Of a DNA stretch of 64,000 nucleotides, positions 11,127 through 22,201 are shown in pieces (position 1 is the first letter of the stretch; every line of letters starts with the position of its first letter). Source of the stretch: Sthenelais limicola (Eukaryota > Annelida > Polychaeta > Phyllodocida > Sigalionidae). The notes beneath the pieces were generated by a model. The model searched no databases and had not been told where the DNA came from. It worked only from the letters and a program-made list of their open reading frames with translations. The stretch spans positions 28,278,873-28,342,872 of the forward strand of contig OW804102.1 in assembly GCA_942159475.1 (NCBI GenBank), given 5' to 3'. The translations under genes were made by a program, and so were the position numbers.

Positions 11127-11309
11127 TATAAATGTTTGTAACTTGCAACTATCCAATACACATGGAATATATGGGTGGATAAACAGACTGTATTCTAATA
11201 AACATGAACCACGTTTGGGAGTTTCAATATATCCCACATTTAGATACCAACCACACAGATCGTTATTAAAGAAAGAACCCATGCAAGAAAGCCACCCAAG
11301 TAATAGAGA
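11127..11309. repeat. Near-identical 180-bp duplication, copy 2
   Basis: This is the direct repeat of 8813-8995; differences include a shortened AAAGAACCC run. Copy 2 begins a few bases after the 16-A tract, whereas copy 1 has no A-tract on its left. Confidence 0.8.
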
Positions 11310-11800
11310 CGTGAAACTTTAGACCCGGGTTCCCTCATGCTATATACCCACAGCCATATATATTCCCACACATGCACCAAGTGAGTGAGGACTCATGTCA
11401 TGCATTCATCTCCAGAGTTACACCGGGCAGGCGTTTGTTTTCTCACTCCTCCAGGGGAAGGGCTGTAGGCATGGGGAGGCATTAGGCAGGATGCAATATC
11501 CTGGGTCAGCATGGCACCAATGTAACCCTATAGGTCTACCCCTCAAACAGCTGCCACTCTATTCCAGTTAATCATGGCAGTTTATGAGAGTAAATCCTGT
11601 ATAATGGGGGAATGAAATGGATCACTGCAGGCGTTTAGTATTGTATTTTACCCAGCTGCTTCTAGAGCAGCTCATTGAGCTATTGTCCAGCCTGGGTAGG
11701 GGGAGGTGACAGCTCATGGTCAGGGATAAGGTTAACCCAGTACACTTCCATGTCTATGGGGCTAACGGAAGCAACTACTGCTGTATGACCCTGTCCTACA
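11310..11800. other. GC-elevated island without a firm gene
   Basis: The base composition is clearly richer in G+C than the flanks. One plus-strand frame after CTCACTCCTCCAG (about 11453) stays open for 38 codons, which is too short to call. The sequence could be an untranslated exon, a conserved regulatory element or an old repeat. Confidence 0.3.
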
Positions 11801-12500
11801 GATTGTTTTTTTTTTTAAATATTTTCCAAATTACTCACAGTGTGATATTTCTCATTTCGGGAAGAGAAACAACAAAGATACATCTAGGATAAAGTTATAA
11901 GTAATCAGAATATGACAAAATTATGATTTTTTAATACAAAACTTTCTTAAAATTTGTAGTTTGTAGTAACACATAAGTGAAAAAATCTATTGTTTAAAAA
12001 TCAAAATATAATCAAAATACGTCATAGATGCACTACATACATATATTTATATATGCATATATATGTATGTACATGTATATATATACATGTTAACTAACAA
12101 GTTGGTTAACGAGTTAGTTAACATATATGATTTATTATACATGCTTTCAATCATGAAAATAGTAGTCATAAATTTGAATTTTACCGGTAATCTTAGCAAA
12201 AAACAGATTGGTTGCCATGACAACCCCACGTAAATCACTGGTGAAATAAGCACTATGCGAAAATCACGCTAGATGCGTTGTTTTTAGAGCAATGCATGTA
12301 TACATGTACATATATAATACATCCTATATATTTAGACATTTCTTGTGGATCATTATTCTGTACTAGCTGGCCTATGGATAAGAATATGTGAGGGAGCATC
12401 ACGAATGCTTTGGATGAGGATATATGTTTATATGCTCCTGGATCATGTTACTTCTGGATCGTATTACTGGTGAGATGACTTGCAGTCTTATTCGATATGT
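11801..12500. other. AT-rich low-complexity stretch
   Basis: It holds a poly-T run near 11805, TATATG/CATATA-type alternating sequence at about 12035-12100, and TTAACTAAC/GTTAGTTAAC inverted words at about 12089-12122. No gene was seen. Confidence 0.5.
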
Positions 12501-12720
12501 TGGTCAGATCGTCAGAAAATGTATAATGGGCAGTTCTAGATATTTAGGAAATTCTACTAAATTGGACTGGAAAGTGTTAAATACTATATTTGGTAGGTAT
12601 CACATTAATTTAAATTATCTGATTTGTTAACCTGCATTTTGAAGCTTATTTCTATTTTAAATGTAGTTTATTTGAGAGGATTTGTGGAGGTGAGTTGTAC
12701 ATTTTCTGACGATCTGACCC
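12501..12720 (-). mobile_element. MITE family A, copy (reverse)
   Basis: GGTCAGATCGTCAGAAAATG on the left; TTGTACATTTTCTGACGATC then TGACCC on the right. The GAGAGGATTTGTGGAGGTGA segment near the right identifies reverse orientation. Confidence 0.85.
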
Positions 12721-13086
12721 ATTAGTTCAAGACGTCATTCCCTGCCTTTGTTATGTTCATATTCTATATGAATTTAATCCACAACGACCTGCGATATTTG
12801 TAATAGAAGATGCCGATCATTAGATTATAAGATATTAGAATACTATTTCTGAAATGAAAAAAAATGAGATATTTATGGAAAGCTCCTTTAGTCAGGCCGT
12901 TGAACTCAGACAACATTCGATAATAGTGACAGATTTGAAGACAAGTAAAGTTCCTAGTTTTTGTTTAAAGGCATTTCTTCAGCAATTATATGACACAATG
13001 GAGTTGTATTCCCTGTGACCACTAAACACAGAAACCATCTTACAGCAAGGACAACCAAAAGAGTGCAGATTGAAGTAATGCTAAAT

Positions 13087-13321
13087 GGATGAAATCGCCA
13101 GACAATGTACAATTCACCTTCACCAATTCTCTCAAATAATCCGAATTTAAGATAAAAGTGAGGTTCGAAATACAGTTTAACATAAACAAACAGATTCTTT
13201 GAATAAAGGCAATATAAAATATACTCAGATGTACCTAGTGTTGACCATTTCTCAGCCTAAATTGTCAAAATTTACTAAATGTGAAGATCTGCCAATTGTA
13301 AATTTTCTGACGATCTGACCC
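13087..13321 (+). mobile_element. MITE family A, copy (pair member)
   Basis: GGATGAAATCGCCAGACAAT to TCTGACGATCTGACCC. It lies 59 bp upstream of an inverted copy at 13381-13613. Confidence 0.85.
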
Positions 13322-13380
13322 ATGTGTGACTGTGGTTGTTCCAGTGCAAGGAGTTGTAAATAAACTTGTGTAACCGTATA

Positions 13381-13613
13381 GGGTCCGATCGCCAAGAAAT
13401 GTACAATTGCTCCCTCTTCATATTTAGTAAATCCCGCTAAATTAGGCTGAATGGTAAATACTAGGTATATCTGAGTATAATTTGTATAACGGTGACTCAA
13501 GAGCTCTGTTTGGTTTGGTTGAACTGTATTTTTAGGAGACTTTTTGTTTTAAATTTGGGTTATTTGTGATGAATCGGTAAAAACAAATTGAACATTCTCT
13601 GAAGATTTCACCC
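13381..13613 (-). mobile_element. MITE family A, copy (pair member, reverse)
   Basis: GGGTCCGATCGCCAAGAAAT to AACATTCTCTGAAGATTTCA then CCC. With the preceding copy it forms a head-to-head pair. Confidence 0.8.
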
Positions 13614-13934
13614 GCATGCTTTATAACCTTTCTCCCAAACGTGACAGAACATTCATATATAAATATTACTTTTATATCATTAATATTATTCATCCCTATA
13701 CCCTGTAATGATGAAATAGGACTGAATAAACAAATAGAAATACAGAAATACCACCTGGCACCACGTGCAACAACTAACCACCTTTATTAATCCTATTTAA
13801 ATTCAGCCACTCTTGTACTTAGCATACGTTACGTTCACTACCTTTATTTACGCCTATTTCTATGGCATCGTGGACTATAAACATGGAGATAAAAGTCACC
13901 TCATGAGGGATTTCAACTTTAAACGAGGAATAAA

Positions 13935-14115
13935 ATGGCGGGCTTGGGGCATAAAGGGGCTATGGCAAGAATCATCAGTTCTTCTGCGGAATACAAACAC
14001 CTCCGTCAGGCTTGGAGCCATGCTAAAGGCACTTATCCACTGTACCGATTATCTCGTGGTAGTTTTCAGGAAAAAAGAGGGTACTCTGACCAGTGGGAAT
14101 GCGTGGAGGATGAAG
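13935..14115 (+). CDS. Candidate first coding exon, function unknown
   Basis: An ATG in a favourable context (AAAATGGCG) opens a frame of 60 codons that is GC-richer than its surroundings. It reaches a donor-like GAAG|GTAATT at 14115/14116; the frame meets TAA two codons into the would-be intron. The peptide starts MAGLGHKGAMARIISSSAEY and ends DQWECVEDEG. No signal peptide or membrane segment is visible. I do not recognise the family. A second frame (13813-14136) is also open, which weakens the case. A family C MITE starts 45 bp downstream. Confidence 0.3.
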
Positions 14116-14160
14116 GTAATTAACTCCTCCCGTTAACATTGGACGAATATAATTAATAAT

Positions 14161-14530
14161 ATGTGATGTGGAACAGGAAAACGAGTCACAAATAGTAAAA
14201 TTCATATTTTTCAAAGTGATTTATTTACAAGATGTCTGAATATTGAATTTTTTCATTTTTGGGTGCTTAACATTGCCTGCAGCATGAATACATTTACCAA
14301 ATTTCAAGACTGTGTATTTAACTAGTTTACTTGTAATTGTCCACACCGAAATATTGGGAGCTTTTTCTTTCAAAAATAAAATTATCAATCTTAAAATACA
14401 AAAATACGTATTAGATGTCCTACTGATTATTATCATTAGAATCGGTTTCATCTCATCTTTTCAAATCTGATGAAATCACAAAATCTATTTTCTACGGCTT
14501 GTGACTCGTTTTACTAAAACATATCACATA
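14161..14530. mobile_element. MITE family C, copy 3
   Basis: ATGTGATGTGGAACAGGAAA to TTACTAAAACATATCACATA. Both TIRs are complete; GAGTCA is kept on the left, and the right has GACTCG. Confidence 0.8.
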
Positions 14531-15346
14531 GGATAGATGGTTTCCGAACATTGCAATCTTTATTTGAAGACGATTTGGGTGTATTTTTGGATTGCGAGGT
14601 CATTTGATTATCCGTCATTTATAGCTATAGGATCAGCTCTTTAAAGATTGATAAAGGAATTATTACTGACATATTACATTTTTAGCTCCAACTTGTTATG
14701 TAATGTATACATAATGACCAATAATGTGTGCAGTTCAGCTTCTTTGTCTCACTCTCCCTCTTTGTCTCCCTCTCCCTCTCTGTCTTCCTAACTGAATATT
14801 TCTGTATCTGCTACTTCACAACAGCTTTTTCATCTATATGGTGGAAACATTATACAAACCCCTTTTATCGTTCATTGACAATGACTTGCAATAAATGAGT
14901 TCATTAGATCCCCCAGACAGGTTGACAGGCCCCCTAGCGGGGTATGCCTGAATGAATAGAAGCTGATACATGGTGGGCGGTAGAACCTAGTTTCCAAGGG
15001 GTACGCCAGAGGGCTCTGACGAAGATTTATTATTTATCTAAACAATTTGGTGTGACAATGATAAATTAATTGGGGAAAGTGGGCTGGACCATTTATCCAT
15101 ACGTTACTGTATTAAGATGGGGCCATTGGGTAAACCTATTCACCATTACGTGGAACACATGCATAGGCCTACAGTTTCTGCCAAACCACTCGTCAATGGT
15201 CTGCATTCCATGGAATTGCAGAATGAATTTTTAACAACTGAACTTTATTCTGTTATGTAATTTCACATACAGTATGTAAAATAATTATGTGAATTGTTAT
15301 TATTAATTTCCTAAACAGTTCACTGCCCGTCCAAAATCCCATTAGA
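14531..15346. other. Unassigned sequence with a pyrimidine-rich run
   Basis: A (CTCCCT)-type run lies at about 14745-14790. Nothing else was recognised. Confidence 0.4.
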
Positions 15347-15524
15347 ATCGTTTTGGAAAGATCCTGGGTCACTTATCTACTCCATACTCCAAAGGAAAGG
15401 ATGGTAGACACCAACACTAGCACAGTTTTAGTGTGATATTTTTTGTTATTGTATTAAAGGCCAATATTGAATTAAATCCTGGGCGGTTGAGTTTGTAAGT
15501 GACACAGGATCTTTTCAGAACGAT
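15347..15524. mobile_element. MITE-like element with 29-bp inverted arms
   Basis: The left arm ATCGTTTTGGAAAGATCCTG then GGTCACTTA is complemented on the right by TAAGTGACACAGGATCTTTT then CAGAACGAT, with about four mismatches. The whole is enclosed by a longer direct repeat ACTGCCCGTCC...ATCCC...TTAG at about 15321 and 15591. No coding capacity is visible. Confidence 0.55.
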
Positions 15525-15775
15525 ACCACAACTTCTGCGTTCTGCCTCGTTTGTAGTAAAGAATATAAACATACTCACAAGCTGAAGCTTACTGCCCGTC
15601 CGATATCCCTTAGTAGGCCATGCATACCACTGTGTCCCGTCACAATTCTACTATACCCATTGGCAGGGGATGAATACCTATAGATATATAGGAACCATTC
15701 ACAGCTGGCCAGTGATTGACCACCCATGATGCTGGTTTTAATATTTGAGACCCTTTCATCAAAAGGCAGAAAGAC

Positions 15776-15998
15776 TTAAGGAGAGAGAGGGAGAGGGATA
15801 CAGAGAAGGAGAGATAAAGGGAGAGGGAGAGACAGAAGGAGAGGGAGACATAGAGGAAGAGGGAGACATAGAGGGAGAGGGAGACACAGAGGGAGATGGA
15901 GACACAGAGGGAGATGGAGACACAGAGGGAGAGGGAGACAAAGAGGGAGAGGGTGACAGAGATGGAGAGGGAGACAGAAGGGAGAGGGAGGCAAAGAA
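15776..15998. repeat. Purine-strand minisatellite (GGGAGA-GACACAGA type)
   Basis: The plus strand is almost purely purine plus C in units such as GAGGGAGACACAGAGGGAGA; 18-bp and 6-bp periods are both visible. Because the period is a multiple of three, long Glu/Gly-rich and Ser/Pro-rich frames open on both strands (15640-16140). These are consequences of the repeat and are not called as genes. Confidence 0.85.
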
Positions 15999-16558
15999 GA
16001 AGATATTCCAACACATAATCAACATGACTTATGGATATCTTAATATCCGAAGAGATACTACCCTGGATTTCTTTTTGAGAGAAGGATATCTCAAATGCCT
16101 GAGAGACTCCCCCATGTGTATACTACTATGTGGTGTTTGACTATTAGCTAGTGAAAAAGTGAAGTTGGTTATTATATGATACATTTAATTTCTGTTAAAG
16201 AATAATTAGTTTAACAATTGTTTTGTATGTAATGCCCAAGAAATAATGTTTGTGTGCGGATAAATTAAATTTCTTTGTATATATATCGATATTTTTTAAA
16301 TTACAAAAATAAACAAGGTGTGCAAGTCTAGCCATTTGGTTAGTAAGAGGAGTAAAAGGAGCCAATCGTAATTGTAATTGTTGAAAAAGAGCAGCTAAGA
16401 TCTGTCATAACAGCAGATGACACAGAACGTAGGTAATATAGGAGTGGTAATAGTAACAAAGACTCCTTGTAATCGATATGTGTTGGTTGGTAATGGGAGA
16501 AAATATCTCAGTAATGAAGGAATAGTTGGTGACATGAAACTATTAGTTCCAGAAATAG
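15999..16558. other. Unassigned AT-rich sequence
   Basis: Repeated words such as GTTGGTAAT(A/G)GGA occur at 16489 and 16568. No gene is recognised before the open frame starting at 16559. Confidence 0.4.
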
Positions 16559-16665
16559 GAATATCTGGTTGGTAATAGGAAAAGTTGTCTTAGTAATGTA
16601 CCTCAGGTATGTGTAATATGTGCAAGAAAAGAGGAAAAGTCTGTAATATTACATAAATCCTACAG

Positions 16666-16791
16666 ATTACCACTATGGGACACACAAGAAGGGAAGACCG
16701 AGAAGGAGCAGTGCATCACTTCTGACAGTGAGGGCGCTGCAGTAAGTCATGAAGTCCAGAGTGAGGATTTGCTGACACCAGCTACTCACAG
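16666..16791 (+). CDS. Candidate internal exon, function unknown
   Basis: An acceptor-like AATCCTACAG (to 16665) and a donor CACAG|GTAGTA (16791/16792) bound exactly 126 nt, phase 2 at both ends. The peptide LPLWDTQEGKTEKEQCITSD continues SEGAAVSHEVQSEDLLTPAT; it is acidic and hydrophilic, as in a linker or disordered region. The frame is open upstream from 16559 (78 codons to the TAG at 16793), with no ATG, so it would be missed by ATG-based ORF searches. A family A MITE begins 7 bp inside the putative intron. The family is not recognised, and the polypyrimidine tract is weak. Confidence 0.35.
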
Positions 16792-16797
16792 GTAGTA

Positions 16798-17033
16798 GGG
16801 TCAGATCTTGAGAAAATGTACAATCACCTTCACCAATTCTCCCAAATAACCTACATTTAAGAGAGAACTGAGTGTCAAAATGCAGTATAACAACAGCAAG
16901 ACAGATACATCAAATCAACGCGATACCATATACTCAGATATACCATATACATTCAGCACTTTTCAGCCTAATTTAGTAGAATTTTCCTAAATGTGTAGAG
17001 CTGCCCTTTGTACATTTTCTAACGATCTGACCC
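16798..17033 (+). mobile_element. MITE family A, copy next to a candidate donor site
   Basis: GGGTCAGATCTTGAGAAAAT to TTGTACATTTTCTAACGATC then TGACCC. It is well preserved. Its left end lies only 7 bp from the candidate donor at 16791/16792. Confidence 0.85.
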
Positions 17034-17289
17034 ATTATAGCGAGGCGGGGCGGAGTGGGAGAGTGAGAGTGGGTACAGAGAGGGACAGTTGAGTGGTTTG
17101 TTTGATGGACCTACTACACTCCTAGTCCCATAAGTGTTGTATAGATGTCAGAATCATGTAGAGCTCGTCTCCCTCTACACCTACACCTCACACATTACAC
17201 TAATGTGGCTTCATTATACCAGAGACGGACAGCTGCCGATGATTCTGGCTTAAAGATGGCTTCTGATTCCGCGAAGCAAAGAAGGCGAA

Positions 17290-17647
17290 AATAGGGGATT
17301 TGCATAGCCACCATTTTGAATCTTGATTCGCACGGAATTATGGGACTAATGGTACAGTATAAAATCTATAGAAAACATGCCATGTTCAGCATGGAATATT
17401 TATCAATGGTCTAATGTCAATATCCATGTGTTATACATGTTTCCATGACACAACCCTTATCTCTGCCATCATGCATTTGCTTTGCGTAGATCATTTACCG
17501 AAGCTATGATATTAGTGAAAACACTTTTGCAATTTTCGATAAAATGTTTGGTCAAATATTTGTATGTCAGATTTCATCAGAATCCATCCCATCATGCACT
17601 GAAACAGACATGCAGACATGTGCAGTGGCACAAGCAAGTCCCCTATT
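17290..17647 (-). mobile_element. MITE family B, full-length copy (family description)
   Basis: It starts AATAGGGGATTTGCATAGCC then ACCATTTTGAATCTTGATTC, and ends with AGACATGTGCAGTGGCACAA then GCAAGTCCCCTATT. It is about 358 bp and the most complete copy here. The termini are inverted (AATAGGGG...CCCCTATT). The interior has ATGATATTAGTGAAAACACT, CAAATATTTGTATGTCAGAT and CATCCCATCATGCACTG. Other copies carry AAAATGGCGGC (YY1-type), ATGCAAAT (octamer) and CATGCGCAG (NRF-1-like) near their ends. It has no transposase frame. Confidence 0.8.
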
Positions 17648-17940
17648 CGTTCGAGTTGTGTGGTTAGATAATGGTCGAATAGTAATAGCTAAGTGAGTTC
17701 CTTGCTATAGGTTTCTATCTGATAGTAATATCACTTTATTGGTCGATTGAAAAATACAGATATTATAACAGAGTATATCTATATCTAGAGTATAATTCTA
17801 TTGTGATATATATAATATATTATACGTTATTTCTGAATTTTACAGATATGGAAATAAGGCTTCACTGTGCAAGCAAGTCTTCCAAATGCGCTTGAATTGT
17901 GTTTTACCTCACTTTATAAGAGGAAGCTAAATATGATTAC

Positions 17941-18239
17941 GCGATGTGTTTTCGGAAAATGAGTCACAGGCCGGAAAATTGATATTTTTCCAAGAGTTTT
18001 ATTCAGAATATCCCTTGGTAGGAATGTTCTCATCTTTTTGGATATCAAGCGCTTACACTCGTATAAATACATGTATCGAATTTCAAGACAGTATATTAAA
18101 TATCCATGTATTTCTAAGGTCATCTTATAAAGTATATTTAGTATAATTAGAATCGGCTTGATCTCATATTTTCAAATATGCGATCTCAAAATCCATTTTT
18201 TGCGAATTGTGACTCATTTTTCTATAACACATCACATAT
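17941..18239. mobile_element. MITE family C, copy 4 (internally deleted)
   Basis: GCGATGTGTTTTCGGAAAAT to CTATAACACATCACATATT. At 299 bp it lacks the TAGTAATTGTCCACCCAGAA interior block of longer copies. Confidence 0.8.
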
Positions 18240-19058
18240 TGAACTGTGTGACGTACCTAATTCATTCTACGTACTTAATTCATTGAACATGCATGGTGAC
18301 GTGCCGAATTCATTGAACCTAACCCAAGTCAATGTGCTTACAGTGCCATGGCCGATAAATCGACGCTTCATTACGAACTCCTTCACGTTTTATAATTTAC
18401 CAGACGTTTATAACACAAAACCTAAAATTAAATCAAGCATTTAATTGTATCTTTTCCGTGTGTCTCGACAATACTTCCAAATAATTGACTAAAACATTTT
18501 CATTCTAATGACAAAACTGCCGATGGGAAGGTTATGGGAAAATTGAAATTGGATTTTCCCACCACCAGAGAAATGTTTTTGCGTTGTTTGTTCACAATAG
18601 GAATCCTGCCTTGTGAAATTAATAATTGATTACCATTATCAAGGCAGACAAAGCGTCTCTCCCCTCTGTCCTTTTCCTTTCCACTGGCGTCGTTTATTTC
18701 CTTGACATGCCCTAGGTCTGGGCATTGTTTTGATTCATTTTTTTTCAATATTTTGTTGTTATTTTGAATGATTTTAGGCTCTTTGGCTTTCATCTGTTCT
18801 TGTGGACGTTGTTTGAATTCTGACAACTCAATTTTTACAAGCCTTTAACCACTGTCAAACGCAGGCCAGGGTTTTAGTTGTGCTGTGGTGCTATGGTTTT
18901 CACCTCATGCCTCTGTGAAACAGTGTTGTTAACACGTGAAAGGTTGGTGGAGAACTTCATAAAACATGAGTCAAGCCAAAAAGAGTGATGTGATGTAGCG
19001 TGAATCACTAAGCTATGATTAAAACTCATTGAACATAGGCGCACTCGTTAACCGTTAA
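18240..19058. other. Unassigned sequence; weak minus frame 18500-18826
   Basis: A 108-codon minus frame rich in Lys/Glu/Gln (starting MSEFKQRPQEQMKAKEPKII) is open but has no domain or convincing splice context. TTCATTGAAC / TTCATTCTAC words repeat near 18260-18320. No gene is called. Confidence 0.3.
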
Positions 19059-19298
19059 GGGTCAGATTTGGAGAAAATGTACAATGGGCAGCTCTACACA
19101 TCTAGAAAATTCTGCTAAATTTGGCTGAGAAATGATTATATACCGGGTATATCTGAGTATAATTGGTATCGCATTGATTTAAAGTATCTGTTTTGCTATA
19201 TCAAACTGGATTTTGAAGCTCATTTCTGTTTCAAATAATTATGGGTATTTTGAGAGGATTGGTGAAGGCGAATTGTACATTTTCTCAAGATCTGACCC
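19059..19298 (-). mobile_element. MITE family A, copy (reverse)
   Basis: GGGTCAGATTTGGAGAAAAT to TTGTACATTTTCTCAAGATC then TGACCC. Flanks TTAA/TTGA may be a 4-bp target duplication. Confidence 0.85.
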
Positions 19299-19432
19299 TT
19301 GACACGCGGTCTGCATGATGGACTCTAGATAATAGTATTGAATTTCAGGCAAAAGAGTAGACTTAAATGTTGTGATCTTATAAAAGGGCAGTTAAAGACA
19401 AACTTGAGTTACCCAGACAACAGTTTCTATAG

Positions 19433-19667
19433 GGGTGAAATCGCCGGAAGATGTACAATTGGGCATCACCAATTCTCTCAAATAATTCTAATTTAAGATA
19501 GAAGTGAGGTTTGAAATACAGTTCAACATAAACAAACGGATTGTTTGAATCAAGGCAATGTCAAATACATTCAGATATACCTATTATTGACCATTTGTAC
19601 GTCTAATTTAGCAGAATTTAATAAATGTGTAGATCTGCCAATTATACATTTTCTGATGATCTGACCC
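19433..19667 (+). mobile_element. MITE family A, copy
   Basis: GGGTGAAATCGCCGGAAGAT to TATACATTTTCTGATGATCT then GACCC. It is 135 bp from the previous, oppositely oriented copy. Confidence 0.85.
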
Positions 19668-19954
19668 ATGAAGGTAGTTTGAAGGTGACTGCATTTTTTT
19701 TTATCAAAATTGCATAAATGTCACCAGGGAATTTTACTGACTCTTTTACTGAGCGACAGATATCCTTTCCGATTTGCTTTTAATGCATATTAAAGACTTG
19801 AAGGGTAAAGACTATCTGAACTTCACATAATAGTTTTATAAGCTATGGTATTGACTGCACCCCACTGGTATTGGTTTTAAAATGAAATGTATCGTGATCT
19901 CCAAGCTTTTTATACGAGAGGTAACAGAGCCTTGAGGGAATTATTGAAAAATAT

Positions 19955-20312
19955 ATATACTTTTCGAAGGATTTGTTCTCATGGTCTCTTTGTTGAAATG
20001 TTCTGATTTGTTTTAGCGCTTTAGTTCGTCTGAGTTCATGTATCAAATCTTAATAATGTGTATTAAATATATTCCTGCTTTTAGAAGGTCATCCTATGAA
20101 TTATATTTAGTTACTTTACTGGTAATTGACTACCCACATATATTGCAAACGTAAAACAATACAAATATCCTACATATAATATAGAAATACTACGTGGTGT
20201 CCTTGATGTTGACTATCATTAGAATCGGGTTGATCTCATCTTTTCAAATATGATGATATCTCAGAATCCATCTTTTGCGACGTGTGACTCATTTTGCCAT
20301 AACACATCACAT
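19955..20312. mobile_element. MITE family C, copy 5 (left end lost)
   Basis: The interior blocks are present (TTAGAATCGGGTTGATCTCA; ATGATATCTCAGAATCCATC) and the right end ends CCATAACACATCACATAT. The left TIR is not recognisable. Confidence 0.7.
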
Positions 20313-20516
20313 ATACATTATTCATCACTTGTATTAGTTGTCAAATAACTAAGATACATGTGTACTAACTTCATGATAACCCAATTGCACCCCGCCCCCC
20401 GACACACACACATGTACATATATAAAACTGAAGAAATACTAAACTGCACATGCAAGTTTCTTCACTTCAAGTCATTGGTTTTGTATTTGTTTATCCAGTC
20501 TCATTCCATCATATAT

Positions 20517-20751
20517 GGGTCAGATTTTCAGAAAATGTACAATTGGCAGCTGTACACATTTAGTAAATTGTGCTAAATTAGGCTGCAATTGGGTCAATAC
20601 AAGGTAAATTCGAGTTTATTCGGCACTGCATTGATTCTAGCAATCGGTTTGGTTAGGTTGAACTGTATTTTGAACTTTATTTTTGTCTCAAATTTGGGTT
20701 ATTTGATGAGATTGGCGAAATTAAATTGTACATTTACTGAAAATCTGGCCC
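20517..20751 (-). mobile_element. MITE family A, copy (reverse)
   Basis: GGGTCAGATTTTCAGAAAAT to TTGTACATTTACTGAAAATC then TGGCCC. ATAT lies on both sides. It shares the variant TTTATTCGGCACTGCATTGA with the copy at 45382-45610, which suggests a subfamily. Confidence 0.85.
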
Positions 20752-21040
20752 ATATACAAGAGTGCCAAGTCGAGGACCTGGCCTCTTTCAACCAGAGGGC
20801 CAGGGACTGTGTATGCCTATGGTCTAAACAGAGTATATAAATTGTATTTCTGTCCACATATGCGAATACGAGAAGAAGAAGAAGAAGATATATACAGATA
20901 ATATTCTCAACTGGCCTACTTACAAAATCTAATGGAAACAATGTACAGTTTTATTATTAATGGAACTTTGATAATTAATTTGATTTCAATTAATTGTACA
21001 AGAATGGAAAATGCCCGATAAACTGGACCGAGGAAGCTAG

Positions 21041-21276
21041 GGGTTAGATTTTCAGAAAATGTACAATTGGCAGCTCTACACATTCAGGAAATTCTGGAAA
21101 ATTAAGCTGAAAAATGATGAATCCCGGGTATATATGAGTACATGTGGGATCGCATTGATTTAAAGTATCAGTTCTATTATGTTAAACTGCATTTTTAAGC
21201 TCATTTTTGTCTTAAATGTGGGTTATTTGAGAGGATTGGTGAGGGCGAATTGTACTTTTTATAAAAAATCTGACCC
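21041..21276 (-). mobile_element. MITE family A, copy (reverse)
   Basis: GGGTTAGATTTTCAGAAAAT to TTGTACTTTTTATAAAAAAT then CTGACCC. The CTA/TAG flank suggests a TA duplication. Confidence 0.85.
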
Positions 21277-21659
21277 TAGGGCACCCCAAGAACAATACTG
21301 ACCAATTGACCACTCCATCTCCTTATTTCATCTCCCTATCTCCGGTTATTCAATAAACAAACTTTATAATTTCCTGACTATAGTTTGTAAACAATTCAGG
21401 AGCCGCCCTAGTATTTCAGTTATTTGTGGGTGGGAGTAACCGGTTGTGACTGGCCAGTGCATCAAGGGTGGCTCGTAAGCTATACCTCACCGCCCACGTC
21501 CCCGCTCTGGGTGTCAATAGAGAGATTTAGCAACCGCAACGCAACAACGCAACACTAACACATCCACTAAGTATTTATACATCATTACCCTAAAACCCTT
21601 TAACCATTTAATAGTGATCTCATGTAATAAATAGCCAGGTCTTTTGCATGTTTCTATAA

Positions 21660-21788
21660 GAGAAGATTTCAACTTTTTTGCATTTCTGATCGAAATAATG
21701 CTTAATATTTGTATGTCAGATTTAAACTAAATCCATCCCAGCATGCACTGTAATAGACATGCGCAGTGAGAAATGCAAATCCCCTATT
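21660..21788 (-). mobile_element. MITE family B fragment
   Basis: It includes TTGTATGTCAGATTTAAACT, ATCCCAGCATGCACTGTAAT and AGACATGCGCAGTGAG, and ends ATGCAAATCCCCTATT. Roughly the left two thirds of the element is absent. Confidence 0.7.
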
Positions 21789-22201
21789 GGTTGGCCGTTT
21801 GCATCATTGAGTGTAGAAGTGGTCAGGAGCTCTTCCGACAAAACCTAGGGGACGAAAAACTTTAGAAGTAATGGTGAGATGTCATTCTCCTTACCCCTTA
21901 GGCCTTTGGCAGAGATAAACAACCAGATACCTTTCATATTAAAGTGAACATGGGTCGTTAGTAAAAATGGCAGCAGAATGTAACGGTTAGACTAGGGTTT
22001 TAAAAATTACAAGATTTCATATTTGTTTCCAATTATTTTAAAGCATGCTTCTTTTTTTTATATATAAAATACCAAATAGATGTAGTCATCTATAGCAGGT
22101 GTTCCATTCTCTAGAAGTTTCGGATATTTTCCACATTTAAAAGCATTTCATATGAACTTGTACAAAAAGTCGATTAGAAAATACTGCTTTACATTGCTAT
22201 T

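Noticed and set aside
15640..16140. Glu/Gly-rich and Ser/Pro-rich proteins
   Set aside because: They come from purine-strand minisatellite sequence translated in several frames at once.
18500..18826. Lys/Glu-rich minus frame of 108 codons
   Set aside because: A-rich composition explains it; no conserved motif or exon borders.
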